A stretch of DNA of 64,000 bases from Streptomyces sp. SLBN-118 (GCF_006715635.1 NZ_VFNP01000002.1:2170001-2234000); one strand, 5' to 3'; counted from the first letter of the stretch, positions 26,371 through 35,799 are shown. A program made the numbers and translations. The notes: generated from the sequence alone by a model not told the origin.

Positions 26371-27036
26371 GTGGCGATTGCGCCGATCGACTCCTATCCG
26401 ATGCCGCGGCCCGTCGACCTACCGGCCAACACCGCAACATGGACCGTCGACACCCGCAGGGCCGTGCTGCTCGTGCACGACATGCAGCACTATTTCCTCG
26501 CCCCGTTCGCCGGCGGCAAGCAGCCGCTGACCGATCTGATCGCCCACACCGCCGCGCTGCGCGAAAGCTGCGCGGAGCGCGGCGTCCCGGTGCTCTACAC
26601 GGCCCAGCCGGGCGGAATGACTCCCGAAGAGCGCGGCCTGCTCCAGGACTTCTGGGGACCGGGCATGTCGGCCGCGCCCGAGGACCGGGGCATTCCCGAC
26701 GCCATCGCGCCCGGTGAGCACGACACCGTACTCACCAAGTGGCGGGCCAGCGCCTTCCACAAGACCGGGCTGCTCGACCTGATGTCCGCGCAGGGCCGCG
26801 ACCAGCTGATCATCTGCGGTATCTACGCGCATGTCGGCATCCTGCTCACCGCCTGCGACGCCTTCGCCCACAACATCCAGACCTTTGTGGTGGCCGACGC
26901 GATCGCCGACTTCACGCCCGAGTTCCACCGGATGGCGCTGCAGTACGCGGCGACCCGCTGCGCCATGACCCTTCCGACCGCGACGGTGCTCCAGTCGCTC
27001 GCGACGGTGACCACCGCGTCCGTAGGAGACTCATGA
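26371..27036 (+). CDS. Isochorismatase-family hydrolase, PhzD-like
   Basis: A 221-residue isochorismatase fold. The catalytic Asp is in LVHDMQHYF and Lys in LTKWRASAF. The position that is Cys in ordinary cysteine hydrolases reads GIYAHVGILLTA, without Cys, as in PhzD, which cleaves a vinyl ether. It should convert 2-amino-2-deoxyisochorismate to DHHA and pyruvate. GTG start, 27 nt after the dehydrogenase; its stop overlaps the next gene. Confidence 0.9.
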   Translation: MAIAPIDSYPMPRPVDLPANTATWTVDTRRAVLLVHDMQHYFLAPFAGGKQPLTDLIAHTAALRESCAERGVPVLYTAQPGGMTPEERGLLQDFWGPGMSAAPEDRGIPDAIAPGEHDTVLTKWRASAFHKTGLLDLMSAQGRDQLIICGIYAHVGILLTACDAFAHNIQTFVVADAIADFTPEFHRMALQYAATRCAMTLPTATVLQSLATVTTASVGDS

Positions 27037-28916
27037 TGACCCCCCTCGACGAACTGGCCGCGGGCGGAAGGCCGTTCGCGGTGCTGCACCGTCCCGAGAG
27101 CGGCCGGGAGCAGATGGTCGACCTGCTGGTCGGCGAGTTCACCGAGGTCGCGGGCACCGCCGAGCTACCGGTCCCGGACCTCGGCGAGCCCGGCACGCAC
27201 GAGACGCTGGTCGTGCTGCCCTACCGGGTGATCGGCGAGCGCGGTTTCGACCACCACGACGACGGCGAGCCCGTGCTGGCGATGCCGGTCGACGAGCAGT
27301 CGCTGCTGCCCGTGGACGAGGTGCTCGACCTGGTGCTGCGCTGGCCGATCGAGATGAGCGAGGGCACCTTCGACCTGGACGACCAGGAGTACGGCGATCT
27401 GGTGCGCCGGGTGCTCGCCGAGGAGATCGGCCATGGCGCGGGCGCCAACTTCGTCCTCAAGCGCACCTTCGTCACCGAGATGCCCAACTGGTCGGTGCGT
27501 ACCGCGCTGGCGTTCTGGGGCCGGCTGCTGCGGGCCGAGCCCGGCGCGTACTGGACGTTCCTGATCCACACCGGCGAGCGCACCTTCATCGGCGCCAGCC
27601 CGGAGCGCCATGTGAGCCTCGACGACGGCGTCGCCGTGATGAACCCGATCAGCGGCACCTACCGCTACCCGGCCGGCGGCCCGGCCCCGGACGGCGTGCT
27701 CGACTTCCTCGCCGACAGCAAGGAGACCAACGAGCTGTACATGGTGCTCGACGAGGAACTGAAGATGATGAGCCGGGTCTGCGACGACGTGCGCGTGGTC
27801 GGGCCGCAGCTCAAGGAGATGGCGCACCTCGCCCACACCGAGTACCGCATCGTCGGGCACAGCCGCCGCGACGTACGGGAGATCCTGCACGAGACCCTGC
27901 TCGCGCCCACGGTGACCGGCAGTCCGGTGCAGAGCGCGTGCGAGGTGATCGCCAAGTTCGAGCCGGCCGGGCGCGGTTACTACTCCGGCGTCGCCGCACT
28001 CATCGGCCGGGACGCCGAGGGCCGGCGGCGGATGGACTCCGCGATCATGATCAGGACAGCCGATGTCGACCTGGAGGGACGGATGCGGATCGGCGTCGGG
28101 GCGACGCTGGTGCGCGACTCCGACCCCGCGAAGGAGGCGGCGGAGACCGCGGCGAAGGCGGCCGGGCTGCTCGACGCCCTGGGCCGCGTCGCCGAACACG
28201 CCCGCCCCGCGGGCCTCGACCAACACCCGCAGATCAGAGCCGCACTCACCGACCGCAACAGGGCACTCTCGGACTTCTGGCTCGCACCCGCCGTGCCCAG
28301 GATCGCCACCCGCGGCAAGCTGCTGATCATCGACGCCGAGGACAACTTCACCGCGATGGGAGCCTTGCAGCTGCGGGCGCTGGGCTTCGAGGTGACGGTG
28401 CGCCGCTTCGACGAGCCCTACCGGCTGACCGGCTACGACTGCGTCGTACTCGGTCCGGGTCCGGGTGATCCGCGCGACGAGAACCACCCCAAGATCGCGT
28501 ATCTGCGGGCGGTGACCCGCAGCCTCCTCAACCTTCGTGTGCCGTTCGTGTCGGTGTGCCTGAGCCACCAGATCCTCAGCGGACTGCTCGGCCTGCCCCT
28601 GAACAAGCTGGACTTCCCGAACCAGGGTGTGCGGCGCACGATCGATCTCTTCGGCAGCCGGGAGCCGGTCTACTTCTACAACGCGTTCACCGCGAACTCC
28701 GGCAGCGATCTGCTGGAGAGCCCCCTGTGCCGGGACTTCGTGGAGGTCTCGCGCGATCCGGTCACGGGCGAGGTGCACGGCCTGCGCGGTCCCGGCTTCA
28801 CCTCCGTGCAGTTCCACCCCGAGTCGGTGATGACCCGTCACGGATCAGCAATCCTCGACAGCCTGGTCACCGGTGCTCTCGCGCCGGTGCCTCACAGAGT
28901 GGAGCTCACGGCGTGA
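27033..28916 (+). CDS. 2-amino-2-deoxyisochorismate synthase, PhzE-like (chorismate domain + glutamine amidotransferase)
   Basis: A 627-residue fusion. The N-terminal two thirds is an anthranilate synthase component I fold (NPISGTYRYP, KETNELYMVLDEEL, GYYSGVAALIG). The C-terminal third is a class I glutamine amidotransferase with nucleophile Cys near 509 in SVCLSHQ and His/Glu in VQFHPESV. PhzE enzymes stop at ADIC instead of anthranilate. The PhzD-like gene directly upstream supports that outcome. ATG 27033 has a GGAG site; ATG 27036 is equally possible. Confidence 0.92.
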   Translation: MMTPLDELAAGGRPFAVLHRPESGREQMVDLLVGEFTEVAGTAELPVPDLGEPGTHETLVVLPYRVIGERGFDHHDDGEPVLAMPVDEQSLLPVDEVLDLVLRWPIEMSEGTFDLDDQEYGDLVRRVLAEEIGHGAGANFVLKRTFVTEMPNWSVRTALAFWGRLLRAEPGAYWTFLIHTGERTFIGASPERHVSLDDGVAVMNPISGTYRYPAGGPAPDGVLDFLADSKETNELYMVLDEELKMMSRVCDDVRVVGPQLKEMAHLAHTEYRIVGHSRRDVREILHETLLAPTVTGSPVQSACEVIAKFEPAGRGYYSGVAALIGRDAEGRRRMDSAIMIRTADVDLEGRMRIGVGATLVRDSDPAKEAAETAAKAAGLLDALGRVAEHARPAGLDQHPQIRAALTDRNRALSDFWLAPAVPRIATRGKLLIIDAEDNFTAMGALQLRALGFEVTVRRFDEPYRLTGYDCVVLGPGPGDPRDENHPKIAYLRAVTRSLLNLRVPFVSVCLSHQILSGLLGLPLNKLDFPNQGVRRTIDLFGSREPVYFYNAFTANSGSDLLESPLCRDFVEVSRDPVTGEVHGLRGPGFTSVQFHPESVMTRHGSAILDSLVTGALAPVPHRVELTA

Positions 28917-30265
28917 CCCCCATGGTCGACGTCCCTTCCGCACGCGCCGGGCAGACCTGGCGCTCGCTCCCGGCCAAGCAGCAGCCGCAGTGGCCGGACC
29001 CCGCGGCGCTCGACGCCGCGGTCGACACCCTCGACGGCAGCCTTCCCCTGGTCGTACCGCGCGAATGCGACCTCCTCATGAAGCGGCTGGCCGCCGTCGC
29101 CCAGGGCGAGGCGTTCCTCGTCCAGGGCGGCGACTGCGCCGAATCCCTCGACGCGGTCAACGCCACGTCGATCAGCCGCAGCGCGAGCACCCTGCAGCAA
29201 CTGGCCACGGTCTTCGGGTACATGATGTCGCTGCCGGTGGTCACGGTGGGGCGCATGGCCGGGCAGTACGCCAAGCCGCGCTCGGCGACGACCGAGACCC
29301 GTGACGGCGTCGAGCTGCCGGCGTACCGCGGCGACGCGGTGAACGGGTTCGCGTTCACCGCCGCCGCCCGTACCCCCGACCCCCATCGCATGGTGCGCGT
29401 CTACAACGCGTCCGCCGCCACTCTGAACCTGGTCAGAGCTTTCGGCACGGGCGAGTCGGCCAGCGCCGGACAGGCCCTGGAGAACATCAAGAAGTTCGCC
29501 GTGGACTCGCCGGAGCGGGCCCGCTACGAGAGCCTCATCGCCGAGATCGAAGAGGCCGGGGGCTTCACCGGAACCGACGGCTGGCACACGCCCGGCGAGC
29601 TGTTCATGTCGCACGAAGGACTGCTCCTCGACTACGAAGCCGCACTGACCCGGACCGACTCGGGCACCCAGAAGCCCTACGCCACCTCCGGACATCTGCT
29701 GTGGATCGGCGAGCGCACCCGGCAGCTCGACGGCGCGCACGTGGAGTACTTCTCCGGCATCAGCAACCCGATCGCCGTCAAGATCGGGCCGACCGTCGAG
29801 CAGGACGAACTGCTCCGGCTGATGGACCGGCTCGACCCGAGGCGCGAGCCGGGCAGGCTCACCCTCGTCGCCAGAATGGGCGCCGGAAAGGTACGCGCCG
29901 TACTCCCCGGCCTGGTCGAGCGGGTGACGGCCGAGGGCCTGCCCGTCGCCTGGGTGTCCGACCCCATGCACGGCAACACGATCAGCGCGCCGTGCGGGCG
30001 CAAGACCCGCAGGTTCGACGACATCCTCGACGAACTGTCCGGGTTCTTCGAGGTGGTCGGCGGACTGGGCGCGCACCCCGGCGGCGTGCACCTGGAGCTG
30101 ACCGGCGACGACGTTGCCGAGTGCGTCGGCGGCGGTGCGGGGCTCGGATTCGACGATCTGCCCGCGGGCTACCGGTCGGTCTGCGACCCCCGGCTGAACC
30201 GGGAGCAGTCGCTGGACCTCGCGTTCCGGCTCGCCGACCTCGTCAGTGCCCGGACGTTCGGGTGA
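28913..30265 (+). CDS. Class II (plant-type) DAHP synthase, PhzC-like
   Basis: A 450-residue 3-deoxy-D-arabino-heptulosonate-7-phosphate synthase of the type II family. It is recognised by VQGGDCAES, GRMAGQYAKPRS and the SDPMHGNT segment. It would boost shikimate flux toward chorismate during production, as PhzC does for phenazines. GTG start overlapping the upstream stop by 4 nt; an in-frame ATG follows three codons later. Confidence 0.93.
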   Translation: MTPMVDVPSARAGQTWRSLPAKQQPQWPDPAALDAAVDTLDGSLPLVVPRECDLLMKRLAAVAQGEAFLVQGGDCAESLDAVNATSISRSASTLQQLATVFGYMMSLPVVTVGRMAGQYAKPRSATTETRDGVELPAYRGDAVNGFAFTAAARTPDPHRMVRVYNASAATLNLVRAFGTGESASAGQALENIKKFAVDSPERARYESLIAEIEEAGGFTGTDGWHTPGELFMSHEGLLLDYEAALTRTDSGTQKPYATSGHLLWIGERTRQLDGAHVEYFSGISNPIAVKIGPTVEQDELLRLMDRLDPRREPGRLTLVARMGAGKVRAVLPGLVERVTAEGLPVAWVSDPMHGNTISAPCGRKTRRFDDILDELSGFFEVVGGLGAHPGGVHLELTGDDVAECVGGGAGLGFDDLPAGYRSVCDPRLNREQSLDLAFRLADLVSARTFG

Positions 30266-31020
30266 CCGGTAGGGCCGATGTCAGCACCGTGGCGGAGCAG
30301 GTGGCCGCCGCGGGGCTGACGCATGTCTGGCTGCTGCCCGAGCACGCCGTGGACGCCTTCGCCGCCCCTCTCGGCGGCACCCGGCTCCTCACCGATGACG
30401 AACGCGCGCGCATGGACCGGCTGGTGACGGCCACGCTGCGGCGGCGCTTCCTCGCCCGGCGACTGCTGTGCCGGTACGCGCTCAGCGAGCGCACCGGCCG
30501 CCCGCTCGACCACTGGCGCTTTCGGGCCGGCCCGCACGGGCGCCCCGAGGCCGAACCGGACGACGACGGCATGCGGTTCAGCCTCTCCCACACCGAGGGG
30601 CTCATCGTCTGCGCGGTCGCACAGGGCCGGGTCTGCGGAGCCGATGTGGAACGGCTGCCCGCCACCAGTGAAACCACCGACTACGTGAGCCGCTACTTCG
30701 CCGCCGACGAGCGCGCGGAGCTGGCCGCTCTCACCCCCGCGGGGCGGATCGCCCGCGGCAGCGAGCTGTGGGTGCTCAAAGAGGCGTACCTCAAAGCACT
30801 CGGCACCGGTCTGCACCGGAGTCTCGACGGATTCTCCTTCGCCGCGCAGCCGGCGGGCAGAGCGGGACGCATCACCGTCAACGACCCCGAGCAGCGCGAG
30901 AGACCGGGCGACGGCTGGTCGTTCGAACTGCTCCACCCCGGTCCCGAGCACATCCTCGCCATCGCTGTCGAGGGAACGCACCCCGGTGCGCTGCGACGGA
31001 CCGACTTATCCGGCATATAG
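30262..31020 (+). CDS. Sfp-type 4'-phosphopantetheinyl transferase
   Basis: A 252-residue enzyme with the Sfp-type motifs FSLSHTEG, CGADVE and WVLKEAYLKALG. It transfers phosphopantetheine from CoA to carrier proteins and is the dedicated activator for the many ACPs of this cluster (one four-ACP PKS, free ACPs, the AT-ACP and the 6-MSAS). GTG start overlapping the DAHP synthase stop. The fourth codon from the end is TTA, suggesting bldA-dependent translation and therefore bldA control over activation of the whole assembly line. Confidence 0.92.
   Translation: MTGRADVSTVAEQVAAAGLTHVWLLPEHAVDAFAAPLGGTRLLTDDERARMDRLVTATLRRRFLARRLLCRYALSERTGRPLDHWRFRAGPHGRPEAEPDDDGMRFSLSHTEGLIVCAVAQGRVCGADVERLPATSETTDYVSRYFAADERAELAALTPAGRIARGSELWVLKEAYLKALGTGLHRSLDGFSFAAQPAGRAGRITVNDPEQRERPGDGWSFELLHPGPEHILAIAVEGTHPGALRRTDLSGI
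31006..31008 (+). promoter_or_regulatory. TTA leucine codon near the end of the PPTase gene
   Basis: The terminal reading RRTDLSGI-stop uses TTA for its Leu. A ribosome without charged bldA tRNA would stall four codons before the stop, which could also disturb re-initiation at the AT-ACP start 35 nt downstream. Confidence 0.8.
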
Positions 31021-31054
31021 CGCGCTGGTGCAGCGCAGAGATTGGAACCTTGCC

Positions 31055-32383
31055 ATGAACCGAGACCTGCACATGAGTGTTGCCCTCTTCCCCGGGCAGG
31101 GCGCCTACCGGCCGGGGACCCTCGCGGGACTCTGGGAGCGCGGCGACGACACCGTACGCGACACCTACGAAGAGGTCGACGCGGTCGCCAAGGAAAAGCT
31201 CGGCCGCAATGTCTCCTCCACCGTCTTCCGGCCCTCGCCGCCGAGCCCCGCCACCCTGCTGGCATCCGCCCCGGACACCCTGCAACTGGCCGTCTTCACC
31301 ACCTCCGTCGCCGCCCACCGACTGCTCGCCGAGCGCGGCGCGCAGGCCTCGGTGCACCTCGGACACAGCCTGGGCGAGCTGGCCGCGCTGACCTGCGCGG
31401 GCGCGTACGACCTGGCGGACGCCGCGGCCGTCCTCTGCGAGCGGATCTCCGTACTGCGCGAGCACGACCACAGCGGCGGCGCGATGCTCGCGCTCGGCTG
31501 CGGGCGTGAGCGTGCCGAGCGCGTCGTGGCGCTGATCGACCATCCCGACCTGGTCCTCGCCGTCGACAACAGCGCGGGCCAGGCCGTCGTCTCCGGCCCC
31601 GCGGACGCCGTCGCCACGGCCGCGGCGATCGCCGCGCAGCTCGGCATCACGTCCACTCAGCTGCGCTCCCCGCACCCCTTCCACAACCCGCTGCTCGCCG
31701 AGGCGCGGCGGCAGCTCGCCACCCGTATCGCTCCGCTGCGGACCCGGCCGCTCACCGCCCCGGTGTACTCGCCCATCCTGGGCCGCTTCTACCGCGACGG
31801 GGACGACCTCGCCGAGTTGCTGGCGCTGCACCTGGTCACGCCCGTCGACTTCCGTACCTCCTTGTCGGCGCTGCATGCCGCCGGTGCGCGGGAGTTCGTG
31901 GAGATCGGCGCGGGGCGCGTGCTGACCGCGCTGGTCACCGAGGCGCTGCCCGGCGTGCACGCGGTGGCGCCGCTGGCGGGCCGCGACGACGAGGCGGGCC
32001 TGACGGCGGCGGCAGGGGCTCTGCGGGACCCGCTGAGCGGGGACGCGGTGGCGCGTCCGGCCCCCGTGGCTCCTGCTGCCGCGGCGGCTGCTGCTCCTGC
32101 GGCGGCTCCGGCTCCGAGCGCTCCGGTCCGGATCGACGTCAAGGAACTGACCAGCCAGGTACGGGCGTTGTACGCCGAGGCGATGGAGTACCCCGACGAG
32201 GTCTTCACCGACGACGTGCTGCTGGAGGCGGACCTCGGGATCGACTCCGTCAAGCAGACCGAGCTGCTGAGCAGGCTGGGCGACCGCTTCGGGCTCGGCG
32301 TCCCGCCGGCCGGACTGCGAGTGGCCGACTACGACACCTTCGGCAAGGTCGTCGAGTTCGTCGCCGCCGGGATCGCCCCGTGA
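31055..32383 (+). CDS. Acyltransferase-ACP didomain protein
   Basis: A 442-residue protein. The N-terminal malonyl/acyl-CoA transferase has FPGQGAYRPG and nucleophile Ser105 in GHSLGE, with the AT His in PFHNPLL. After an Ala/Pro linker (about 335-355) a C-terminal ACP carries Ser398 in DLGIDSVKQTELL, the LGIDS form typical of PUFA-type ACPs. It can load itself and probably serves the following KS in trans. ATG 31055 is used; ATG 31073 is an alternative. It is followed by a 4-nt overlap with the ER-KS gene. Confidence 0.88.
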   Translation: MNRDLHMSVALFPGQGAYRPGTLAGLWERGDDTVRDTYEEVDAVAKEKLGRNVSSTVFRPSPPSPATLLASAPDTLQLAVFTTSVAAHRLLAERGAQASVHLGHSLGELAALTCAGAYDLADAAAVLCERISVLREHDHSGGAMLALGCGRERAERVVALIDHPDLVLAVDNSAGQAVVSGPADAVATAAAIAAQLGITSTQLRSPHPFHNPLLAEARRQLATRIAPLRTRPLTAPVYSPILGRFYRDGDDLAELLALHLVTPVDFRTSLSALHAAGAREFVEIGAGRVLTALVTEALPGVHAVAPLAGRDDEAGLTAAAGALRDPLSGDAVARPAPVAPAAAAAAAPAAAPAPSAPVRIDVKELTSQVRALYAEAMEYPDEVFTDDVLLEADLGIDSVKQTELLSRLGDRFGLGVPPAGLRVADYDTFGKVVEFVAAGIAP

Positions 32384-35300
32384 GCCCGCACCACCCCACG
32401 GCAGGTGGGGAACCCGAGTTCTCCGGGCGGATCGCACTGGTCACCGGCGGCGCGGGAAGTGTGGGCCGGGTGATCGTCGAGCGGCTCGCCGAGCGCGGCG
32501 CCACGGTCCTGCTCAACTGCTTCCACTCCTACGACTCCGCCAAGGAACAGGCCCGCGGCCTGGTCGAACGCGGCCTGGACGTCAGGGTGGTGCGCGCCTC
32601 GGTGGCCCGCCCGGCCCAGGTCGAGCGGATGTTCACTCAGATCGGCGAAGAGCACGGCCGCCTCGACATCCTGGTCAACAACGCGGCGGCGGGGTCGTTC
32701 GTCCCCTTCGACGAGATCACCGAGGATCTCCTCGACCGGACCTACGCCACGAACGTCAAGGGCCCCCTGTGGTGCGCCCGCTACGCCCGCCCCCTGCTCG
32801 CCGCGGCGCGGGGGCGCGGTGGCTCGGTGGTCAACGTCTCCTCGCTGGGCGCGGTCACCACACCGGCGAACTACCTGCCGGTGGGCGTGTCGAAGGCGGC
32901 GCTCGAGGCACTGACCCGCTATCTGGCGGCGGAGCTCGCCGAGGACCTGATCCGGGTCAACGCCGCGTCGTGCGGCCTGATCGACAACCCGGTCGGCCAG
33001 ATGTTCCCGGACTTCGCGGGCGTGAGCGCGAACACGGTCGCGGCCACCCCGTTGTCCCGCCTGGGCCGCCCGGAGGACCTGGCCGAGGTCGTGCTCTTCC
33101 TGGCCTCGGAACGCTCGGGCTGGGTCACGGGCCAGACGGTCCTGGCGGACGGCGGCCTGACCCTGCTGAGGTCGGCAATGTCGCCACCACGGGAGGCGGC
33201 GGCTGCCCTCGAGGGTGTTGAGCCCCGGGCGGGGCTCACGGCCGACACCCTGCGGGGCGCCCCGGCAGACCTCGTAATCGACGGTTCGGCAGAGCCTCGG
33301 ATCGAGACCCGGGCCGACCTTGTGGCCGAGGCCTCCCCGGGCGAAGTGACAAAGCCCCCGGCCGGGTTCGTGGCCAAGGCGCGACCGGACGTCGTGACCG
33401 GGACCCGCCTGGGCCGCGAGGCCCAGGCCCCGGCCGGCGCCTCGGCGGACTCAGGGGCACAACCCCTGGCTGGGAACGCGGCCAAGGCCCGGCCGGGCGT
33501 CGCGGCCGAGACCCCGGGCGAGGGGCCGATCAAGACCCGGGCCGACCTCGTGGGCCGCGCCTCGGTCGGGGCGTGGGCCGAGGCGGTGGCGGATGCCGTC
33601 GTCGAACCGGAGGTGCCGCAGGCCGAGTCGGGCGCGCCCCGCGACGACGAGGCGGACGACGATCCCATTGCCGTCGTCGGCATGGGCATGGCCGTCCCCG
33701 GCGCCTCGTCCCCCGAGGAGTTCTGGCGACTCCTCATCGACGGGGCCGAGCTCTTCGTCGACGCTCCCGCCGACCGCTGGGACATCGCTCGCTTCCACGC
33801 CACCGACCGCGGCGCCCCCGACAAGACGTACCAGCGCCGCTCCGGCTTCATCACCGGCTTCCGCCCGCACGAGAAGCTGCGCGCGGAGGGCCTGGCCGAT
33901 GCCGGTCTCGATCACACCGCGCTCTGGCTGCGGCACAGTCTCCACCAGGCGCTCGAAGGGGTACGACGCCACGAGCAGGACCGGTTCTCCTTCTGCGTCG
34001 GCTACACCCCGGACGGCAGCCAGCACTTGGAGGAGGCCTTCGTCCTGCGCTCGGCGCTGGACACCCTGGCCGAGGACGGCGACGACGCCGTCGAAGGACC
34101 GATCGGCGACGCGCTGCGGCGGCGCTTCAGCCGCGGTGACGACCCGTCGGCCTCGTATCTGCCCCACCGCATCGGCCAGGACGCGATGGCGGGCATCCTG
34201 CCGCCCGGCACCCGGGTGCACATGGTGGACACCGCCTGCTCCTCCTCGCTGTACGCGATGGATCTAGGGGTGCGCGATCTGCTCTCCGGGCGCAGCGACA
34301 TCGCCGTGTGCGGCGGTTCGTTCGCGCTGGCGCCCAGCGGCTCCATCCTGTTCGCCAAGCTCAACGGCCTCTCCGCGGGCGGTGCCGTACGCGCCCTGGA
34401 CGCCGGCGCGGACGGTGCGCTGTTCTCCGACGGTGCGGGGCTCGTCGTGCTCAAGCGGCTCTCGCGCGCCCGCGCCGACGGCGACCAGGTCCTCGGCATC
34501 GTCTCGGCGATCGGGCTCTCGGCCGACGGCCGCGGCAAGGCGATCTACGCTCCCGCCCGCGCCGGTCAGGAGCTCGCCATCGAGCGGGCCTTCGACCGCA
34601 GCGGGCTCGGCCCGGACGACGTGGACTGGATCGTCGCGCACGCCACCGGCACCCCGGCGGGCGACGAAGCGGAGTTCACGAGCCTCGGCCAGCGGTACGC
34701 CGGTGCCCGGGGGACCCTGGTGACCTCCAACAAGTCGCTGGTGGGGCACTGCGGTTGGGCCGCCGGCGTGGTGTCGGTCATCCACACCCTGCTCGCCCTG
34801 CGGCACGGCACCATCCCGGCCCAGTACCGCTTCGAGCGGCTGCCGGACGCTCTGGCCGACGAGGCGGACGGGCTCACGGTGCCGGAGCAGCCGGTGCCCT
34901 GGCCCGCCCGTGCGGAGCGTCCCCGGCGCGCCGCGGTCTCCGGCTTCGGTTTCGGCGGCACCAACGCTCACATGATCATCTCCGAGGACCACCGGGGAAC
35001 GCGGTCCGGCCACCCTGCGGCGCTGCCCGCACCGGTCGGCGAGGACCTGGTACTGGTCGGCTGGTCCTCGCACCAGCCCGGCAGCCCCGACTCGGACGCC
35101 GTCGCGGCCTGGGCGGCCGGTCGGGGCACGGATCCCGAGCCCTCGTTCGGGGCGACCTATCCGGTGCCGCCGTTCCAGCAGCTGCGTATGCCACCGCCCA
35201 CCGCGCGCGCCACGGACCGTACGCAGCTGATGATGGTGCGCTGCATGCAGGAACTGGACGAAGCGGTACGCCAGTTGTGCCTGGACCACCACAAGACCAC

Positions 35301-35799
35301 CGGGGTCGTGGTCGGGCACACCGGCGCCACCCGTAACGCCCTGCTCTACAAGACGCGTGCCTATCTCGACGAGATCGGGCATGCGGTGGCCGGTGCGGAC
35401 GAGCGGGCCACGACGGCGAAGTTCCTCCAGCGGCTCGAAGAGCGGGCCACCGGCCTGATCGCCGCGCCGACCGAGGACTCCTTCCCTGGCGAGATGCCCA
35501 ATGTCATCGCCGCCAGACTGTCGAACTACTTCGACCTCCGCGGTCTCAACATCACGGTCGACGCGGGCGAGGCCTCGCTCCTCGAAGCGTTCGACGTGGC
35601 GGGTTCCTACCTCGACTTCAGGGAGATCGATGTCGCCCTGGTGGCCGGAGTCAACGGAACGGCGCTGCCCGGCTGGAACGACACGGCGGGACGGAACGCC
35701 GCGGAAGGCGCCTTCCTGTTCGTCGTGACCCGCAGGTCGCTCGCCGAAGAGGCCGGTCTGCCCGTGCTGGCCGTCATGGAAAGGAGCGTGGGAGCGTGA
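32380..35799 (+). CDS. Trifunctional protein: FabL-type enoyl reductase - KS - CLF-like domain
   Basis: A 1139-residue fusion. Residues about 8-265 are an SDR domain (TGGAGSVG) whose active site reads NYLPVGVSK: Tyr165, six residues, Lys172. This Y-x6-K spacing plus KAALEALTRYL is the hallmark of FabL enoyl-ACP reductases rather than ketoreductases (Y-x3-K). A low-complexity linker with loose repeats (ETRADLV, AKARP) spans about 270-425. KS follows (about 427-868) with Cys620 (DTACSSSLYAM) and VAHATGTPAGD. The last 260 residues are a short KS-like domain reading VDAGEAS, with Glu1064 where the KS Cys would be, so it is probably a chain-length-factor-like partner. The order ER-KS-CLF is not one I recognise from described PUFA synthases, where ER is the separate PfaD. 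Confidence 0.85.
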   Translation: MSPHHPTAGGEPEFSGRIALVTGGAGSVGRVIVERLAERGATVLLNCFHSYDSAKEQARGLVERGLDVRVVRASVARPAQVERMFTQIGEEHGRLDILVNNAAAGSFVPFDEITEDLLDRTYATNVKGPLWCARYARPLLAAARGRGGSVVNVSSLGAVTTPANYLPVGVSKAALEALTRYLAAELAEDLIRVNAASCGLIDNPVGQMFPDFAGVSANTVAATPLSRLGRPEDLAEVVLFLASERSGWVTGQTVLADGGLTLLRSAMSPPREAAAALEGVEPRAGLTADTLRGAPADLVIDGSAEPRIETRADLVAEASPGEVTKPPAGFVAKARPDVVTGTRLGREAQAPAGASADSGAQPLAGNAAKARPGVAAETPGEGPIKTRADLVGRASVGAWAEAVADAVVEPEVPQAESGAPRDDEADDDPIAVVGMGMAVPGASSPEEFWRLLIDGAELFVDAPADRWDIARFHATDRGAPDKTYQRRSGFITGFRPHEKLRAEGLADAGLDHTALWLRHSLHQALEGVRRHEQDRFSFCVGYTPDGSQHLEEAFVLRSALDTLAEDGDDAVEGPIGDALRRRFSRGDDPSASYLPHRIGQDAMAGILPPGTRVHMVDTACSSSLYAMDLGVRDLLSGRSDIAVCGGSFALAPSGSILFAKLNGLSAGGAVRALDAGADGALFSDGAGLVVLKRLSRARADGDQVLGIVSAIGLSADGRGKAIYAPARAGQELAIERAFDRSGLGPDDVDWIVAHATGTPAGDEAEFTSLGQRYAGARGTLVTSNKSLVGHCGWAAGVVSVIHTLLALRHGTIPAQYRFERLPDALADEADGLTVPEQPVPWPARAERPRRAAVSGFGFGGTNAHMIISEDHRGTRSGHPAALPAPVGEDLVLVGWSSHQPGSPDSDAVAAWAAGRGTDPEPSFGATYPVPPFQQLRMPPPTARATDRTQLMMVRCMQELDEAVRQLCLDHHKTTGVVVGHTGATRNALLYKTRAYLDEIGHAVAGADERATTAKFLQRLEERATGLIAAPTEDSFPGEMPNVIAARLSNYFDLRGLNITVDAGEASLLEAFDVAGSYLDFREIDVALVAGVNGTALPGWNDTAGRNAAEGAFLFVVTRRSLAEEAGLPVLAVMERSVGA

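Noticed and set aside
26371..30265. Phenazine biosynthesis or tryptophan anthranilate synthase
   Set aside because: No phzF/A/B/G genes, and the PhzD-like enzyme plus DHHA dehydrogenase and benzoxazole genes indicate 3-hydroxyanthranilate.
32380..33180. N-terminal SDR of the KS fusion as a FabG-type ketoreductase
   Set aside because: Tyr and Lys are separated by six residues, as in FabL enoyl reductases, not three as in FabG.
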